A stretch of 64,000 nucleotides of DNA from Paenibacillus sp. FSL W8-0426 (GTDB lineage: Bacteria > Bacillota > Bacilli > Paenibacillales > Paenibacillaceae), in contig NZ_CP150203.1 of assembly GCF_037969725.1 (NCBI RefSeq), forward strand, positions 3,364,001 through 3,428,000, written 5' to 3'. This document shows positions 9,594 to 18,208 of this stretch, one piece after another. The first letter of the stretch is position 1. Each line of letters begins with the position of its first letter. The notes under the pieces are model-generated. The model saw nothing but the letters and a program-made list of their open reading frames with translations, did not search any database and had not been told where the DNA came from. Position numbers and translations under genes: made by a program.

Positions 9594-10212
9594 GCAGCTT
9601 TACCAGTATCCGCTGCATCTCATCTTTCACCCTTTCGACGGATATTGGGAACTGAAATATGAACGCAATCAACGAACGACATTACTGATAGCCTGCATGA
9701 TCATGCTGCTGCTGGTGGTTACCAAAATTTTGCATGCCCAGTACAGCGGCTTTCTCATTAATTTTAACAATCCCAAGTATTTGAATAGTCTGCTTGAAGT
9801 GTTGTATGTCGTGATCCCGATCCTGTTCTGGTGTGTGGCCAACTGGTCGTTAACCACCCTGATGGACGGAGAAGGCAAGTTTTCGGAAATTTTTATGTCA
9901 ACGTGTTTTGCATTGGTGCCGCTGCTCCTGATTCATTTTCCGTGGATCTGGCTAAGTCTCGTCATTTCCGCGCAGGAAGCAGCCTTTTATTATTTCTCCA
10001 ATGCGCTTGCCGTTGCCTGGACGGTGTATCTGTTATTCGTGGGCAACATGACCGTTCACCAGTACACGCCGGCGAAGACGGTGCTTACGATGCTGCTTAC
10101 ACTGGCTGCCATGGCTTTTATGGCCTTTCTGTGCCTGCTATTTTTCAGTCTCGTACAGCAGATCGTATCGTTTGTCGTCACCATCTATCAGGAATTAGTG
10201 CTTCGGGGCTAA
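9577..10212 (+). CDS. YIP1-family integral membrane protein
   Basis: 211 residues with about five hydrophobic segments; AAAGGAGG at 9562-9569 precedes the ATG and the start overlaps the upstream NHL gene by 17 bases. The opening FHPFDGYWELKYERN and the DGEGKFSEIFMSTCFALVPLLLIHFP stretch are characteristic of bacterial YIP1-domain proteins. The role is unknown. Co-occurrence with the NHL protein and the DUF5696 lipoprotein inside a sugar operon suggests that the three form one membrane complex. Confidence 0.75.
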   Translation: MQAPSKQLYQYPLHLIFHPFDGYWELKYERNQRTTLLIACMIMLLLVVTKILHAQYSGFLINFNNPKYLNSLLEVLYVVIPILFWCVANWSLTTLMDGEGKFSEIFMSTCFALVPLLLIHFPWIWLSLVISAQEAAFYYFSNALAVAWTVYLLFVGNMTVHQYTPAKTVLTMLLTLAAMAFMAFLCLLFFSLVQQIVSFVVTIYQELVLRG

Positions 10213-10228
10213 GGAAGGAGGACATCCA

Positions 10229-12808
10229 GTGAAATATGCTGTAGCGAAAAAAATAACCGGAATGCTGCTCATTGGCAGTCTGCTTCTAAGCGGTTGCCAG
10301 TTCTCGCCATCATCGCAGGTTCGCGAGGCGGCCGCTGTAGAACAGACCGATTTTCCCTCCCTGCCTCCCGGAGAAAAACTGAAATCTTCCTTTAGCGATG
10401 CGCGACTTCAAAGCATGATTGGCATTGCCGGGAATGAGGCCTTACGGTTGTTTATCAATGAAGAGACTGCAGAGATTGCTGTCCTGCACAGAGAGAGCGG
10501 ACAAATCTGGCGCAGCAATCCTGCAGACCGGGAGCAGGACGGAGTTGCGGCAGGCATCAACAAAGACCTCCTGTCGTCTCAAGCAAGGCTCAGCTTCTTC
10601 AACAGCCAGGGCCAGAGCAGCATGGTGAACTCGTTTACAGATAGCATCGGACATAAGCAGGTTAGCTATGAGGCTATGCCAAACGGGGTTCGGGTTCACT
10701 ATCAGTTCGGGAGCACCGAGCGCTCGATTGAAGACTTGCCGGTCAAAATCAGCAAGGAACGATTTGAGCAGAAGCTGTTGGCACAGCTCGACAAGGCCGG
10801 GGAACGCGCCCTGAAGATCGGTTATACGGAGGATAAGGACGAAGGAGTCTACGTTCGAATTGACAAGGCACTGCAGGGACTTCAGCTGTCCCGTGCCCTT
10901 AAGGCTTTTGACGCGGCCGGTTATACGGAAGAAGACCTGGCACAGGACAATGCCGAACATGGGATTGATCAGGAGCGCAGCGGACCGCGGCTCTTCATGA
11001 TGACTTTGGAATATGAACTGGATGGCGAGAATCTGCTGGTGCGTGTACCTGCATCCGGCATACATTTTCCGGAGGAATACCCGATCAACACCATATCCGT
11101 GCTGGAATATTTCGGAGCCGGAGGGACGAATGAAGAAGGCTCCATATTTGTGCCGGACGGCTCCGGAGCACTGATCCATTTTAATAATGAAAAAATCCAG
11201 TATCCGGGTTATCAGCAAGATATTTACGGACCGGACTTGACGATGAAGCTCCGGGAAGCCGGCTCGAATGAAACTAAAGCGAGATTGCCGGTCTTTGGAC
11301 TGATTCGGAAAGAGGGTGCTTTCCTTGGCATCATCGAGGAAGGTGACGCTGTGGCCGTGGTGAATGCGGATATCAGCGGCAAGCTGAACAGCTACAACAA
11401 CGTTTATCCCAGCTTCTATGTCGTGAACAAGAGCGATGTGACGCTTCAGGCCAGCGATATGGTGCGTACGCTTCCGAAATTTCAGAAGAGGCCGACAGCC
11501 TCGGACTTTGTTGTCAGATACGCTTTCGTTGGTGCGGAGAAGGCTTCGTACTCGGGACTCGCCGCATTGTATCGGAATTATCTGCTGCAAACCGGCGGAC
11601 TTCCCGAACAGCAAGCAGGCGAAGAGCAGCCGGGTATTCCATTTTATCTGAAATTGATTGGAGGCATGACAACCCGGCAGCATATGCTGGGGATTCCTTA
11701 CGATTCTACAGAGGCACTTACGACGTTTGAGGAAGCCAAGCAGATCCTGTCCACGCTGAAGGAGAAGAACGTGTCGAACATTCAGGTTCGCTACGCCGGA
11801 TGGTTCAACGATGGGCTGCATCACCGTCTGCCGGATTCCATCTCGGTGGACGGCGCGATTGGCGGGAAGAAGGGCATGCGTGATTTTAGCGATTATGCAC
11901 GGGAAGCGGGGATCGGGTTTTATCCGGATATGGCTCTGCTGAATGTGCAATCCAAGAAAGGGTTCAAACCGTCCAGAGAGGCATCTCGAACGTTAACCCA
12001 AGAACCGGCTGTGGTATATCCGATGAATCAGGCTTTGCAGCAACGGGATCGGGACCGATCTCCATCCTATGTACTCTCGCCCAACAAGCTGAATCAGCTG
12101 ACGGAAGAGATGCTGGAAGAGATGAAGTCTATTCAAAAAGAGGAGCACTCGCAATCACTGAGCCTGAAAGATCTGGCTGAGCAGCTGAATAGCGACATGA
12201 ACCCGAAGAAGCTGCTGGATCGAACGGAAGCGTTGGGCGTGGTCACCAAAGCGCTGGAACGGATCAAACAGCAGGCAGGCTCCGTTGTGGCCGAAGGTGG
12301 CAATGGCTACGCACTGCCTTATGTTACTGGGTTGACGGATGCTCCGATGAGCAGCAGCCAATTCAAACTGGAGGATGAAGAGGTTCCGTTCTTCCAATTG
12401 GTCGTTCACGGAAATATCAGTTACACCGGCTCTCCATACAATCTCTCGACCTATACGAACCCGAGACAGTATGTATTGAAGCTGATTGAATATGGTGCGA
12501 GCCCGTACTTCGCCTGGTTTAATGCGCCGAACCATGTGGTCAAACAGACCGACTATGACGATCTGTACGCGGCAAACTACGAGCAATGGATAGATCTGGC
12601 TGCCGAGATGTACAACGAGGTCAATCAGATCAATCAGCCATTTGCCGGGCGTTCCATGAAATCGCATGAATCATTGGCGGAAGGTGTGTATCGAACAACT
12701 TATGACGGCGGTGGCTTCGTGATCGTGAATTATAATGACTTTCCTGTAAAGGTTGAGAACCAAACCGTGGAAGCTCAAAGCTATATGACTGGTGGTGAGC
12801 AGCTCTGA
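10229..12808 (+). CDS. DUF5696-type large lipoprotein
   Basis: 859 residues from a GTG with AAGGAGGAC upstream. The signal peptide ends in a lipobox LLSGC, so it is lipid-anchored outside the membrane. The middle contains an extended domain that resembles DUF5696 (VPDGSGALIHFNNEK near 305-320), followed by a TIM-barrel-like region (LKEKNVSNIQVRYAGWFND, GIGFYPDMALLNVQ). Such a fold would fit a glycosidase, but no catalytic pair can be assigned with certainty. The next permease starts inside its stop codon. Conserved in Paenibacillus sugar operons to my knowledge, with no established biochemical function. Confidence 0.7.
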   Translation: MKYAVAKKITGMLLIGSLLLSGCQFSPSSQVREAAAVEQTDFPSLPPGEKLKSSFSDARLQSMIGIAGNEALRLFINEETAEIAVLHRESGQIWRSNPADREQDGVAAGINKDLLSSQARLSFFNSQGQSSMVNSFTDSIGHKQVSYEAMPNGVRVHYQFGSTERSIEDLPVKISKERFEQKLLAQLDKAGERALKIGYTEDKDEGVYVRIDKALQGLQLSRALKAFDAAGYTEEDLAQDNAEHGIDQERSGPRLFMMTLEYELDGENLLVRVPASGIHFPEEYPINTISVLEYFGAGGTNEEGSIFVPDGSGALIHFNNEKIQYPGYQQDIYGPDLTMKLREAGSNETKARLPVFGLIRKEGAFLGIIEEGDAVAVVNADISGKLNSYNNVYPSFYVVNKSDVTLQASDMVRTLPKFQKRPTASDFVVRYAFVGAEKASYSGLAALYRNYLLQTGGLPEQQAGEEQPGIPFYLKLIGGMTTRQHMLGIPYDSTEALTTFEEAKQILSTLKEKNVSNIQVRYAGWFNDGLHHRLPDSISVDGAIGGKKGMRDFSDYAREAGIGFYPDMALLNVQSKKGFKPSREASRTLTQEPAVVYPMNQALQQRDRDRSPSYVLSPNKLNQLTEEMLEEMKSIQKEEHSQSLSLKDLAEQLNSDMNPKKLLDRTEALGVVTKALERIKQQAGSVVAEGGNGYALPYVTGLTDAPMSSSQFKLEDEEVPFFQLVVHGNISYTGSPYNLSTYTNPRQYVLKLIEYGASPYFAWFNAPNHVVKQTDYDDLYAANYEQWIDLAAEMYNEVNQINQPFAGRSMKSHESLAEGVYRTTYDGGGFVIVNYNDFPVKVENQTVEAQSYMTGGEQL

Positions 12809-13707
12809 AGACGCTCCTGAAATGGAAATGGGGAAGTCGTACGTATGCTCAACAGAAAGCCATGTGGGGCGTCATCTACGTGCTTCCGTGGCTGGTCGGA
12901 TTTGTTTTGTTTTTCTTTATCCCGCTGCTGGCGTCTCTGCGTTACAGCATGAGTGCGATTCAGGCCAATGCGGAAGGCATTGCCATTCAATTCACTGGTG
13001 TCGCCAACTATATTCAGGCACTCACCGTCAATACAAGCTTTAACCGCGCGCTGATCGAGTCCGTTACCGATGTGCTCGTCAATGTGCCTCTCATCGTCAT
13101 ATTCAGCCTGTTTCTCGCCGTCATCCTGAACCAGAAGTTCAGAGGCCGGGCCGTGGCACGCTCCATCTTTTTCCTGCCCGTTATTCTGGCTTCGGGAGTC
13201 ATCATGTCGCTGGAGAGCACCAGCTTGATTGATGCCGTTAATCAAAACAGCACCGGTGGAAGCGCACTAGGTACATTTGAGCTGGAATATCTGATGCTGG
13301 ATGCCGGGGTAAGCGAATGGATCGTGACGTATCTGAGCAGTGCCGTCGATCGGATCTATCAGATTGTCAGCCAGTCAGGCGTGCAAATTTTGATCTTTTT
13401 GGCAGGCATTCAGACGATCTCGCCTCAGCTCTACGAGGCATCCAAAATGGAGGGGGCCACCGGATACGAAGCCTTCTGGAAAATTACGTTCCCGATGGTC
13501 AGCCCGCTGATCTTTGTCAACGCCATCTATACGATTATCGACTCGTTTGCCAATAACGCCATGACTGAACTGATCCGGGATACCGGATTCGTGAAGTTCG
13601 ACTTCGGCCTAAGCTCTGCCATGGCATGGGTGTATTTCCTGGCCATTGCGATCATTCTCGTGATTGTATCCATCATTTTCTCGAAACGAGTCTTCTATCA
13701 AGATTAG
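12805..13707 (+). CDS. sugar ABC transporter permease, MalF/UgpA type (second pair), CTG start proposed
   Basis: 300 residues if translation begins at the CTG at 12805, which overlaps the upstream stop as CTGA and has GGTGGTGAG 7 bases upstream. The first in-frame ATG (12862) would leave almost no residues before the first helix and has no ribosome binding site. The CTG start restores a normal basic N-terminus, KTLLKWKWGSRTYAQQKAMW. Six membrane helices are expected. The EAA loop reads YEASKMEGATGYEAFWKITFPM. An insertion near residues 135-185 is longer than in typical MalF-like permeases. It pairs with the gene at 13725. Confidence 0.85.
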   Translation: MKTLLKWKWGSRTYAQQKAMWGVIYVLPWLVGFVLFFFIPLLASLRYSMSAIQANAEGIAIQFTGVANYIQALTVNTSFNRALIESVTDVLVNVPLIVIFSLFLAVILNQKFRGRAVARSIFFLPVILASGVIMSLESTSLIDAVNQNSTGGSALGTFELEYLMLDAGVSEWIVTYLSSAVDRIYQIVSQSGVQILIFLAGIQTISPQLYEASKMEGATGYEAFWKITFPMVSPLIFVNAIYTIIDSFANNAMTELIRDTGFVKFDFGLSSAMAWVYFLAIAIILVIVSIIFSKRVFYQD

Positions 13708-13724
13708 AAAGGAGGACGTTCAGC

Positions 13725-14669
13725 GTGACCACTTCACGATTATTATCGCTGGAACATTGGAAAGGCTGGCTCTGGTCTGTCGTTCGATTTGTACTGATTA
13801 CCGGACTTTCCTTTGTTATCCTCTTTCCGATATTCCAGAAAATCTCAACGTCCATCAAAGACAAGGGTGATCTGTATTCCGCGGTGGTGGTATGGATACC
13901 CCAAAATTTCTCGCTGGATAACTTCCAGCAGGCCATTCGGGTGATGGATTACTGGGCGACGCTGTTTAATACCTTCGCGCTGTCAGCCTCGACAACGCTC
14001 TTGACGACAGCGTCCTGTGCTCTTGCCGGATATGGTTTCGCACGATTGAAGTTCAAGGGGAGCAACTTGCTGTTCGCGGGCGTCATTCTCACGATTCTCG
14101 TTCCGCCAACGACCATCCTGATTCCGGTGTATCTGAATCTGAAAAGCTTTGACCTGATGGGCCTGATGACACTTATTGCCGGCAAACCGGTGAATCTGCT
14201 GAACACCTACTGGCCGTTCATTCTGACCGCCATTACGGCCAATTCGCTTAAAGCCGGATTGTATATTTTCATCTTCCGGCAGTTCTTCCGCGGCATCCCG
14301 AAGGAAGTGGAGGAGGCTGCCTACGTGGACGGTGCAGGCATCGGGCGAACCTTTGCCCGAATCATGCTGCCGAATGCGATTCCGTCCATGGTGACCGTGA
14401 TGCTGTTTTCCTTTGTATGGCAGTGGAATGACAGTTTCTACACGACCACGTATCTGACATCAAGCAAAGTCATGTCGACCCAACTGTCATCGCTTCCATA
14501 CAATCTGGCGCAGCAAGTGAGTGATGGCGCCTCCAAGGCAGACCCTTTCTATCTCAGCATGATCCAGGATACGGGGATATTGCTTGCCATTCTGCCTTTG
14601 ATCGTCATCTATCTGTTCGTGCAGCGTTATTTCGTGGAAAGTGTGGAACGTACGGGGATCGTTGGCTAA
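13725..14669 (+). CDS. sugar ABC transporter permease, MalG/UgpE type (second pair)
   Basis: 314 residues from the GTG at 13725, chosen because AAAGGAGG lies about 10 bases upstream. A longer frame upstream is an artefact overlapping the previous gene. Six membrane helices. The EAA loop reads VEEAAYVDGAGIGRTFARIMLPNAIPS. This is the second complete permease pair in one operon, so the operon can encode two distinct importers or one with alternative channels. Confidence 0.92.
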   Translation: MTTSRLLSLEHWKGWLWSVVRFVLITGLSFVILFPIFQKISTSIKDKGDLYSAVVVWIPQNFSLDNFQQAIRVMDYWATLFNTFALSASTTLLTTASCALAGYGFARLKFKGSNLLFAGVILTILVPPTTILIPVYLNLKSFDLMGLMTLIAGKPVNLLNTYWPFILTAITANSLKAGLYIFIFRQFFRGIPKEVEEAAYVDGAGIGRTFARIMLPNAIPSMVTVMLFSFVWQWNDSFYTTTYLTSSKVMSTQLSSLPYNLAQQVSDGASKADPFYLSMIQDTGILLAILPLIVIYLFVQRYFVESVERTGIVG

Positions 14670-14729
14670 CGTTTGGCCGGTACAGTAAAACTGGAGACTT
14701 AAAAATAAACCGTGGAAGGAGGGAAATTC

Positions 14730-14792
14730 ATGCAGCTGCACGGATGGAACGGGGTGCGGGAGCGGGCACCAACGGATATGAACGGCTCGTAA
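14730..14792 (+). CDS. candidate 20-residue small ORF with strong ribosome binding site
   Basis: Between the last permease and the glycosidase gene lies a short frame starting MQLHGWNGVRERAP and ending with TAA, preceded by GGAAGGAGGG at near-ideal spacing. The peptide is not hydrophobic and matches nothing I know. It may be a leader peptide, or the remaining start of a gene deleted from the operon. Confidence 0.35.
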   Translation: MQLHGWNGVRERAPTDMNGS

Positions 14793-14859
14793 AAGCTGTG
14801 CTTGAATTCAACACATATCGAATAAGGGAAAGCCATCGATCATGAGAGGAGGAACCAAA

Positions 14860-16566
14860 GTGAAGAAGATGTGGATGTCTTGTAAACTTTTACTCGTTAT
14901 GGCTTTACTGATCACGATTGCTCCATGGGGAGGCGGCCGTGCCGAGGCATGGGTGGGCATGCCTATGGGCAAGCTTCACGTCAGCGGCAAACATCTGGTG
15001 AACAGCAACAATCAGCCTGTGCTTCTGAACGGCTGGCATCAACCGTCAGGTGCCTACTGGACGTATCAGGACAGCAATTACTATCTTAATCTGCACGGCA
15101 ACAACCGTCATGCGGCTACACTGGCCTACCTGAAGGACATTACCGATACGTTTGCGGACACAAGTCCGAAATACGGCAGCAATCATGGCTGGAATATGAA
15201 TCAGGTTCGTCTGTTCATTGATCGTCAGGACATGGGTGATGTGGCGGCGGGTACATACAATTTTGCCGGTGTGCAGACCGTTACGCAGAACGTCATTATT
15301 CCGTATATTCAGTATGCCAAGACAAAAGGTGTATACGTTGTCCTGGGTCTTGACTTCACGTTGAAGGATGATCAGGCAACGACCGCTGCCAATCTGCAAA
15401 AGTTCAATCAAATCTGGGGTTATCTCGCCTCCCGTCCAGAGATTAAAAGTGCGGACAACGTTCACTTCGAGCTGATTAACGAGCCGGTGAAGTCATACGC
15501 CAATGGACATTGGGGCGGCTACAACGGGGAAAACGACTTTGTCGATCACTGGAACGACTTGCGTAACTTTCAGAACTCCATCATCTCGACGATTCGCAGC
15601 CAAGGCGCGGACAATGTGATCTGGGCGGCAGGTCTGGGCTACAACCAATTCTATAGTCTGACGGCAAGCCATCCTTTGACCGACCCGCTGAACAACTACG
15701 GATATGCTGTGCACTGGTATCCTGGTTACGGCGCGTATGATAACTTCTCCATTTTGCAAGATCAGTGGAATACGAACGTCAAGGCGGCCGCAGACAAATA
15801 TCCGATCAACATTACCGAAGTAACCTGGTTTAAGAATAAACCCGGCGACTCAGCATACTGGAACTTGTTTAATGGCAGCAACGAAGGTTTTGGCACCAAT
15901 ACGAAAACGATTTTCAATGCGGCAGGTAATGTCAGCATCGCTGCCCATATGAACGGCTTCATTCTGGAGCCGGGTCAACGCAGTTCTTTTGCCGACCCTA
16001 CGGCAGGACTGAAATGGGACGGGGATGCTTCGCGGAGCGCGATGGGCCGTTTCCTGTTCAACTGGTATCATGAACGTGCACAAACGTATCCCGGCGGCGG
16101 AAATGGTGGTGGACCGACAACCGGGCTTGTATCAGGCGAAACGTACAAAATTGTAGCCAGACATTCGAATAAGGTCATCGATGTTCCCGGCGGGCAAAAC
16201 CAGAACAATCTGCAGCTCCAGCAATGGAGCGATCTGGGCGGCAATCCGCAGAAATGGGTTCTGACTTCGATCGGTGGCGGAAGCTACACGCTGACCAGCG
16301 TGAACTCTCCCGATAAAGTGATTGATATTCGCAACGGTACCCTCACAAACGGCGAAGCGGTGCAGCTTATGAGCAATCTGAACACGACCGCACAGCATTT
16401 TAAAATTAACGATCTGGGCAATGGGTACTGGAGTATCATCAACGTAAACAGCAACAAAGCGATCGAAGTGGCGAATGCTTCGTCGTCAGACGGAGCAAAG
16501 CTGCAGCAAAACGATTATACCGGCGGGCTCCATCAACAATGGAAATTTGTTGCCGTCAGCAATTAA
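14860..16566 (+). CDS. secreted GH5-like glycoside hydrolase with C-terminal RICIN/CBM13-like domain
   Basis: 568 residues from the GTG at 14860. The AGAGGAGG at 14845-14852 would sit inside the gene if the ATG at 14842 were used. The signal peptide ends AEA near residue 29. A catalytic domain of about 360 residues follows, with HFELINEPV carrying the presumed acid/base Glu and INITEVTWF the presumed nucleophile Glu, which suits clan GH-A family 5. A Gly-rich linker (GGGNGGGP) leads to a beta-trefoil lectin domain with QQW-type repeats (LQLQQWSD, HQQWKF). It is the likely extracellular enzyme that feeds the upstream transporters. Substrate is unassigned; xylan or beta-glucan is plausible given the neighbouring GH8. 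Confidence 0.85.
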   Translation: MKKMWMSCKLLLVMALLITIAPWGGGRAEAWVGMPMGKLHVSGKHLVNSNNQPVLLNGWHQPSGAYWTYQDSNYYLNLHGNNRHAATLAYLKDITDTFADTSPKYGSNHGWNMNQVRLFIDRQDMGDVAAGTYNFAGVQTVTQNVIIPYIQYAKTKGVYVVLGLDFTLKDDQATTAANLQKFNQIWGYLASRPEIKSADNVHFELINEPVKSYANGHWGGYNGENDFVDHWNDLRNFQNSIISTIRSQGADNVIWAAGLGYNQFYSLTASHPLTDPLNNYGYAVHWYPGYGAYDNFSILQDQWNTNVKAAADKYPINITEVTWFKNKPGDSAYWNLFNGSNEGFGTNTKTIFNAAGNVSIAAHMNGFILEPGQRSSFADPTAGLKWDGDASRSAMGRFLFNWYHERAQTYPGGGNGGGPTTGLVSGETYKIVARHSNKVIDVPGGQNQNNLQLQQWSDLGGNPQKWVLTSIGGGSYTLTSVNSPDKVIDIRNGTLTNGEAVQLMSNLNTTAQHFKINDLGNGYWSIINVNSNKAIEVANASSSDGAKLQQNDYTGGLHQQWKFVAVSN

Positions 16567-16575
16567 CATCCATGT

Positions 16576-16619
16576 AAAAGAGGACCTTTCCGGCCGTAAT
16601 GCCTGAAAGGTCCTCTTTT
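16576..16619. terminator. terminator after the glycosidase gene
   Basis: AAAAGAGGACCTTTC pairs with GAAAGGTCCTCTTTT, a long symmetric stem between the convergent GH5 and GH8 genes that can act on both strands. Confidence 0.85.
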
Positions 16620-16706
16620 CGTTGAAATTTCGGCCTGCGTGGTGCAATGTGATGCGTGTGATTTCCATTTGCGATGATTCATTGTTGGATGATCATTGTC
16701 GGATAA

Positions 16707-17849
16707 TCAATATATGCGATATCTGCCGCTTAAAGCCAGCAGACTGAAGAAATATAGGCAATTGTCGTAGTATCGGCGTTCTCCTTGTCGCAGCGGCGTG
16801 TTCCAGAACCGGCGAACGAATGGTTCGACATCCGGACCGTCCGCAGCCAGCGAAGCCATCGCGTTCGTGGCGAGCAAGCCTACAGGATGCAGGGAAGGTT
16901 CGTCGAAGGGTTCACCTTCGATGGTATATCGACGATATTCGGATACGTCAATGCCACTGAAGAAGGACTGAATCCGATTGGATTGTTCGACCTGCCACGG
17001 ATCTTTGTGGAACCATTCCCAATCCAGAGCAATATTTGCCGCAACCCGGTAAGCATCGCTGTAAAAATGTCTAAAATCACCATGCGGCTGAACCGGAGCG
17101 GGTGAGCCGTCGTAATTCGCATATTCAGGCGAAAGCCCGGTTACAGGATGACAGGCGGTATGCAGATAAGCCCGACTTGCCGCCGCTGCTTCCTTCCAGA
17201 AGGCTTGATCCCCCTCATCCGCATATATTGCGAACAGTTCGTAAAAGTGGGGGAGATGGTAGGAGGGGTCGCTGAATGGTGATTCCGGAACAAACTTGAT
17301 CAGCCGGGTATCCGGGTCCCACATCGGATCTCCCTCGCCATTTTCACCTTGATGGATGCAGGCGCGGAGGATTTTTCGGGCTTGTTCCTTGTAATCGTAA
17401 GGCGCAGCACCATCACCCCAGCGGTTGGAGGCAAAGAACAGGGCCATGGCGAAAAACTCCTCGCCGTCAGGGGCAGGACCTTGCGACAGGCGGGTACCGT
17501 CAGGCTTGCAATGCCAAGCAAAATAATCCTTGTATCGGCCTTCGGTATGCTGCATATACGTACGGGAAAAATTCCAGAGTCGATCAAATTCTTCTTTCTT
17601 ATCCATTTGCACGGCCATCATCATGCCGTAAGACATGCCTTCCGAGCGTACATCGTGGTTACCGGTGTCGAGGAAGTACCCTTTGTCCTCACCCATCGGG
17701 TAATAAATTCGTGTATTCTCGTCTCCATAGAACAGCTCGTTCCATGTCTGCTCCAGTTTTGCCTCAATTTCCTTCTCGTCATAGCCCAGTTCCAGGAACA
17801 AATTCCTGTATGCTCCTGTATGGAACGCCCCATTTTCGTTGGTAGCCAT
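16707..17849 (-). CDS. GH8 reducing-end xylose-releasing exo-oligoxylanase-like enzyme
   Basis: 380 residues. The start is the ATG with GGAGG 6 bases upstream; a frame extending 11 codons further has no start signal. The length agrees with the roughly 388-residue Rex enzymes of Bacillus halodurans type. The family 8 signature VRSEGMSYGMMMAVQM near residue 67 carries the catalytic acid Glu, and HFYSDAYRVAANIALDWEWF holds the Asp expected as base. There is no signal peptide, so it acts in the cytoplasm on imported oligosaccharides and removes reducing-end xylose. This makes xylo-oligosaccharides the most likely cargo of the facing transport operon. A cre-like box overlaps its promoter. Confidence 0.85.
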   Translation of the reverse strand: MATNENGAFHTGAYRNLFLELGYDEKEIEAKLEQTWNELFYGDENTRIYYPMGEDKGYFLDTGNHDVRSEGMSYGMMMAVQMDKKEEFDRLWNFSRTYMQHTEGRYKDYFAWHCKPDGTRLSQGPAPDGEEFFAMALFFASNRWGDGAAPYDYKEQARKILRACIHQGENGEGDPMWDPDTRLIKFVPESPFSDPSYHLPHFYELFAIYADEGDQAFWKEAAAASRAYLHTACHPVTGLSPEYANYDGSPAPVQPHGDFRHFYSDAYRVAANIALDWEWFHKDPWQVEQSNRIQSFFSGIDVSEYRRYTIEGEPFDEPSLHPVGLLATNAMASLAADGPDVEPFVRRFWNTPLRQGERRYYDNCLYFFSLLALSGRYRIY

Positions 17850-17882
17850 GGATATCCTCCTTCGTTGGTCACGTTTAGCCAA

Positions 17883-17923
17883 ATTATAGCATGACAGGCA
17901 GTACCCAAATTAAAGCGTTTTCT
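17883..17923 (-). promoter_or_regulatory. extended -10 promoter and cre-like site of the GH8 gene
   Basis: On the minus strand TGCTATAAT, an extended -10, lies at 17883-17891, about 34 bases before the start codon. At 17910-17923 TTAAAGCGTTTTCT matches 13 of 14 cre consensus positions. Placed over the -35 region, it would let CcpA block RNA polymerase when glucose is present. Confidence 0.6.
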
Positions 17924-17989
17924 TTGAAAAGCACGGATCATTGCATCCTGATCTTGTACGGCATGACCATGCCGTTTAACAATCTCTGC

Positions 17990-18199
17990 AGGGTAAGTGC
18001 AGGCAATGTAGGGCGTTCGAACGGTTCCAAATATGGAACTGTAAACGGGACGAAAGTCATCAGTAATGCCCCTTTTACGGCAACCGGAGACTGGGGAGCC
18101 TGGGGAGAGAAAATGGTCTCCGTGCCGATGAACCAAGGGATCAATACGTTGAAATTAATAACCACCGGAACGGAAGGACCGAATATAGATCGAATATAG
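17990..18199 (+). pseudogene. remnant of a CBM6/35-type carbohydrate-binding module
   Basis: The frame contains VNGTKVISNAPFTATGDWGAW and then VPMNQGINTLKLITTGTEG followed by PNIDRI. This is the C-terminal half of a CBM6/CBM35 beta-sandwich, where the pattern L-x-x-G-x-N-x-I/L then G-P-N-I-D is characteristic. No signal peptide or enzyme is attached and upstream frames are broken. It is probably the leftover of a secreted glycosidase deleted between the GH8 gene and the AT-rich block. Confidence 0.65.
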
Positions 18200-18208
18200 A
18201 TCGAATAG
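18181..18208 (+). repeat. short tandem repeat, 11-bp unit
   Basis: GAATATAGATC occurs twice in tandem followed by GAATAG. It sits at the stop codon of the module remnant and marks the junction with AT-rich DNA, so it may be a scar of slippage or recombination. Confidence 0.6.

Noticed and set aside
10442..11950. 502-residue minus-strand frame opposite the DUF5696 gene
   Set aside because: Antisense shadow of a well-supported lipoprotein; no family features.
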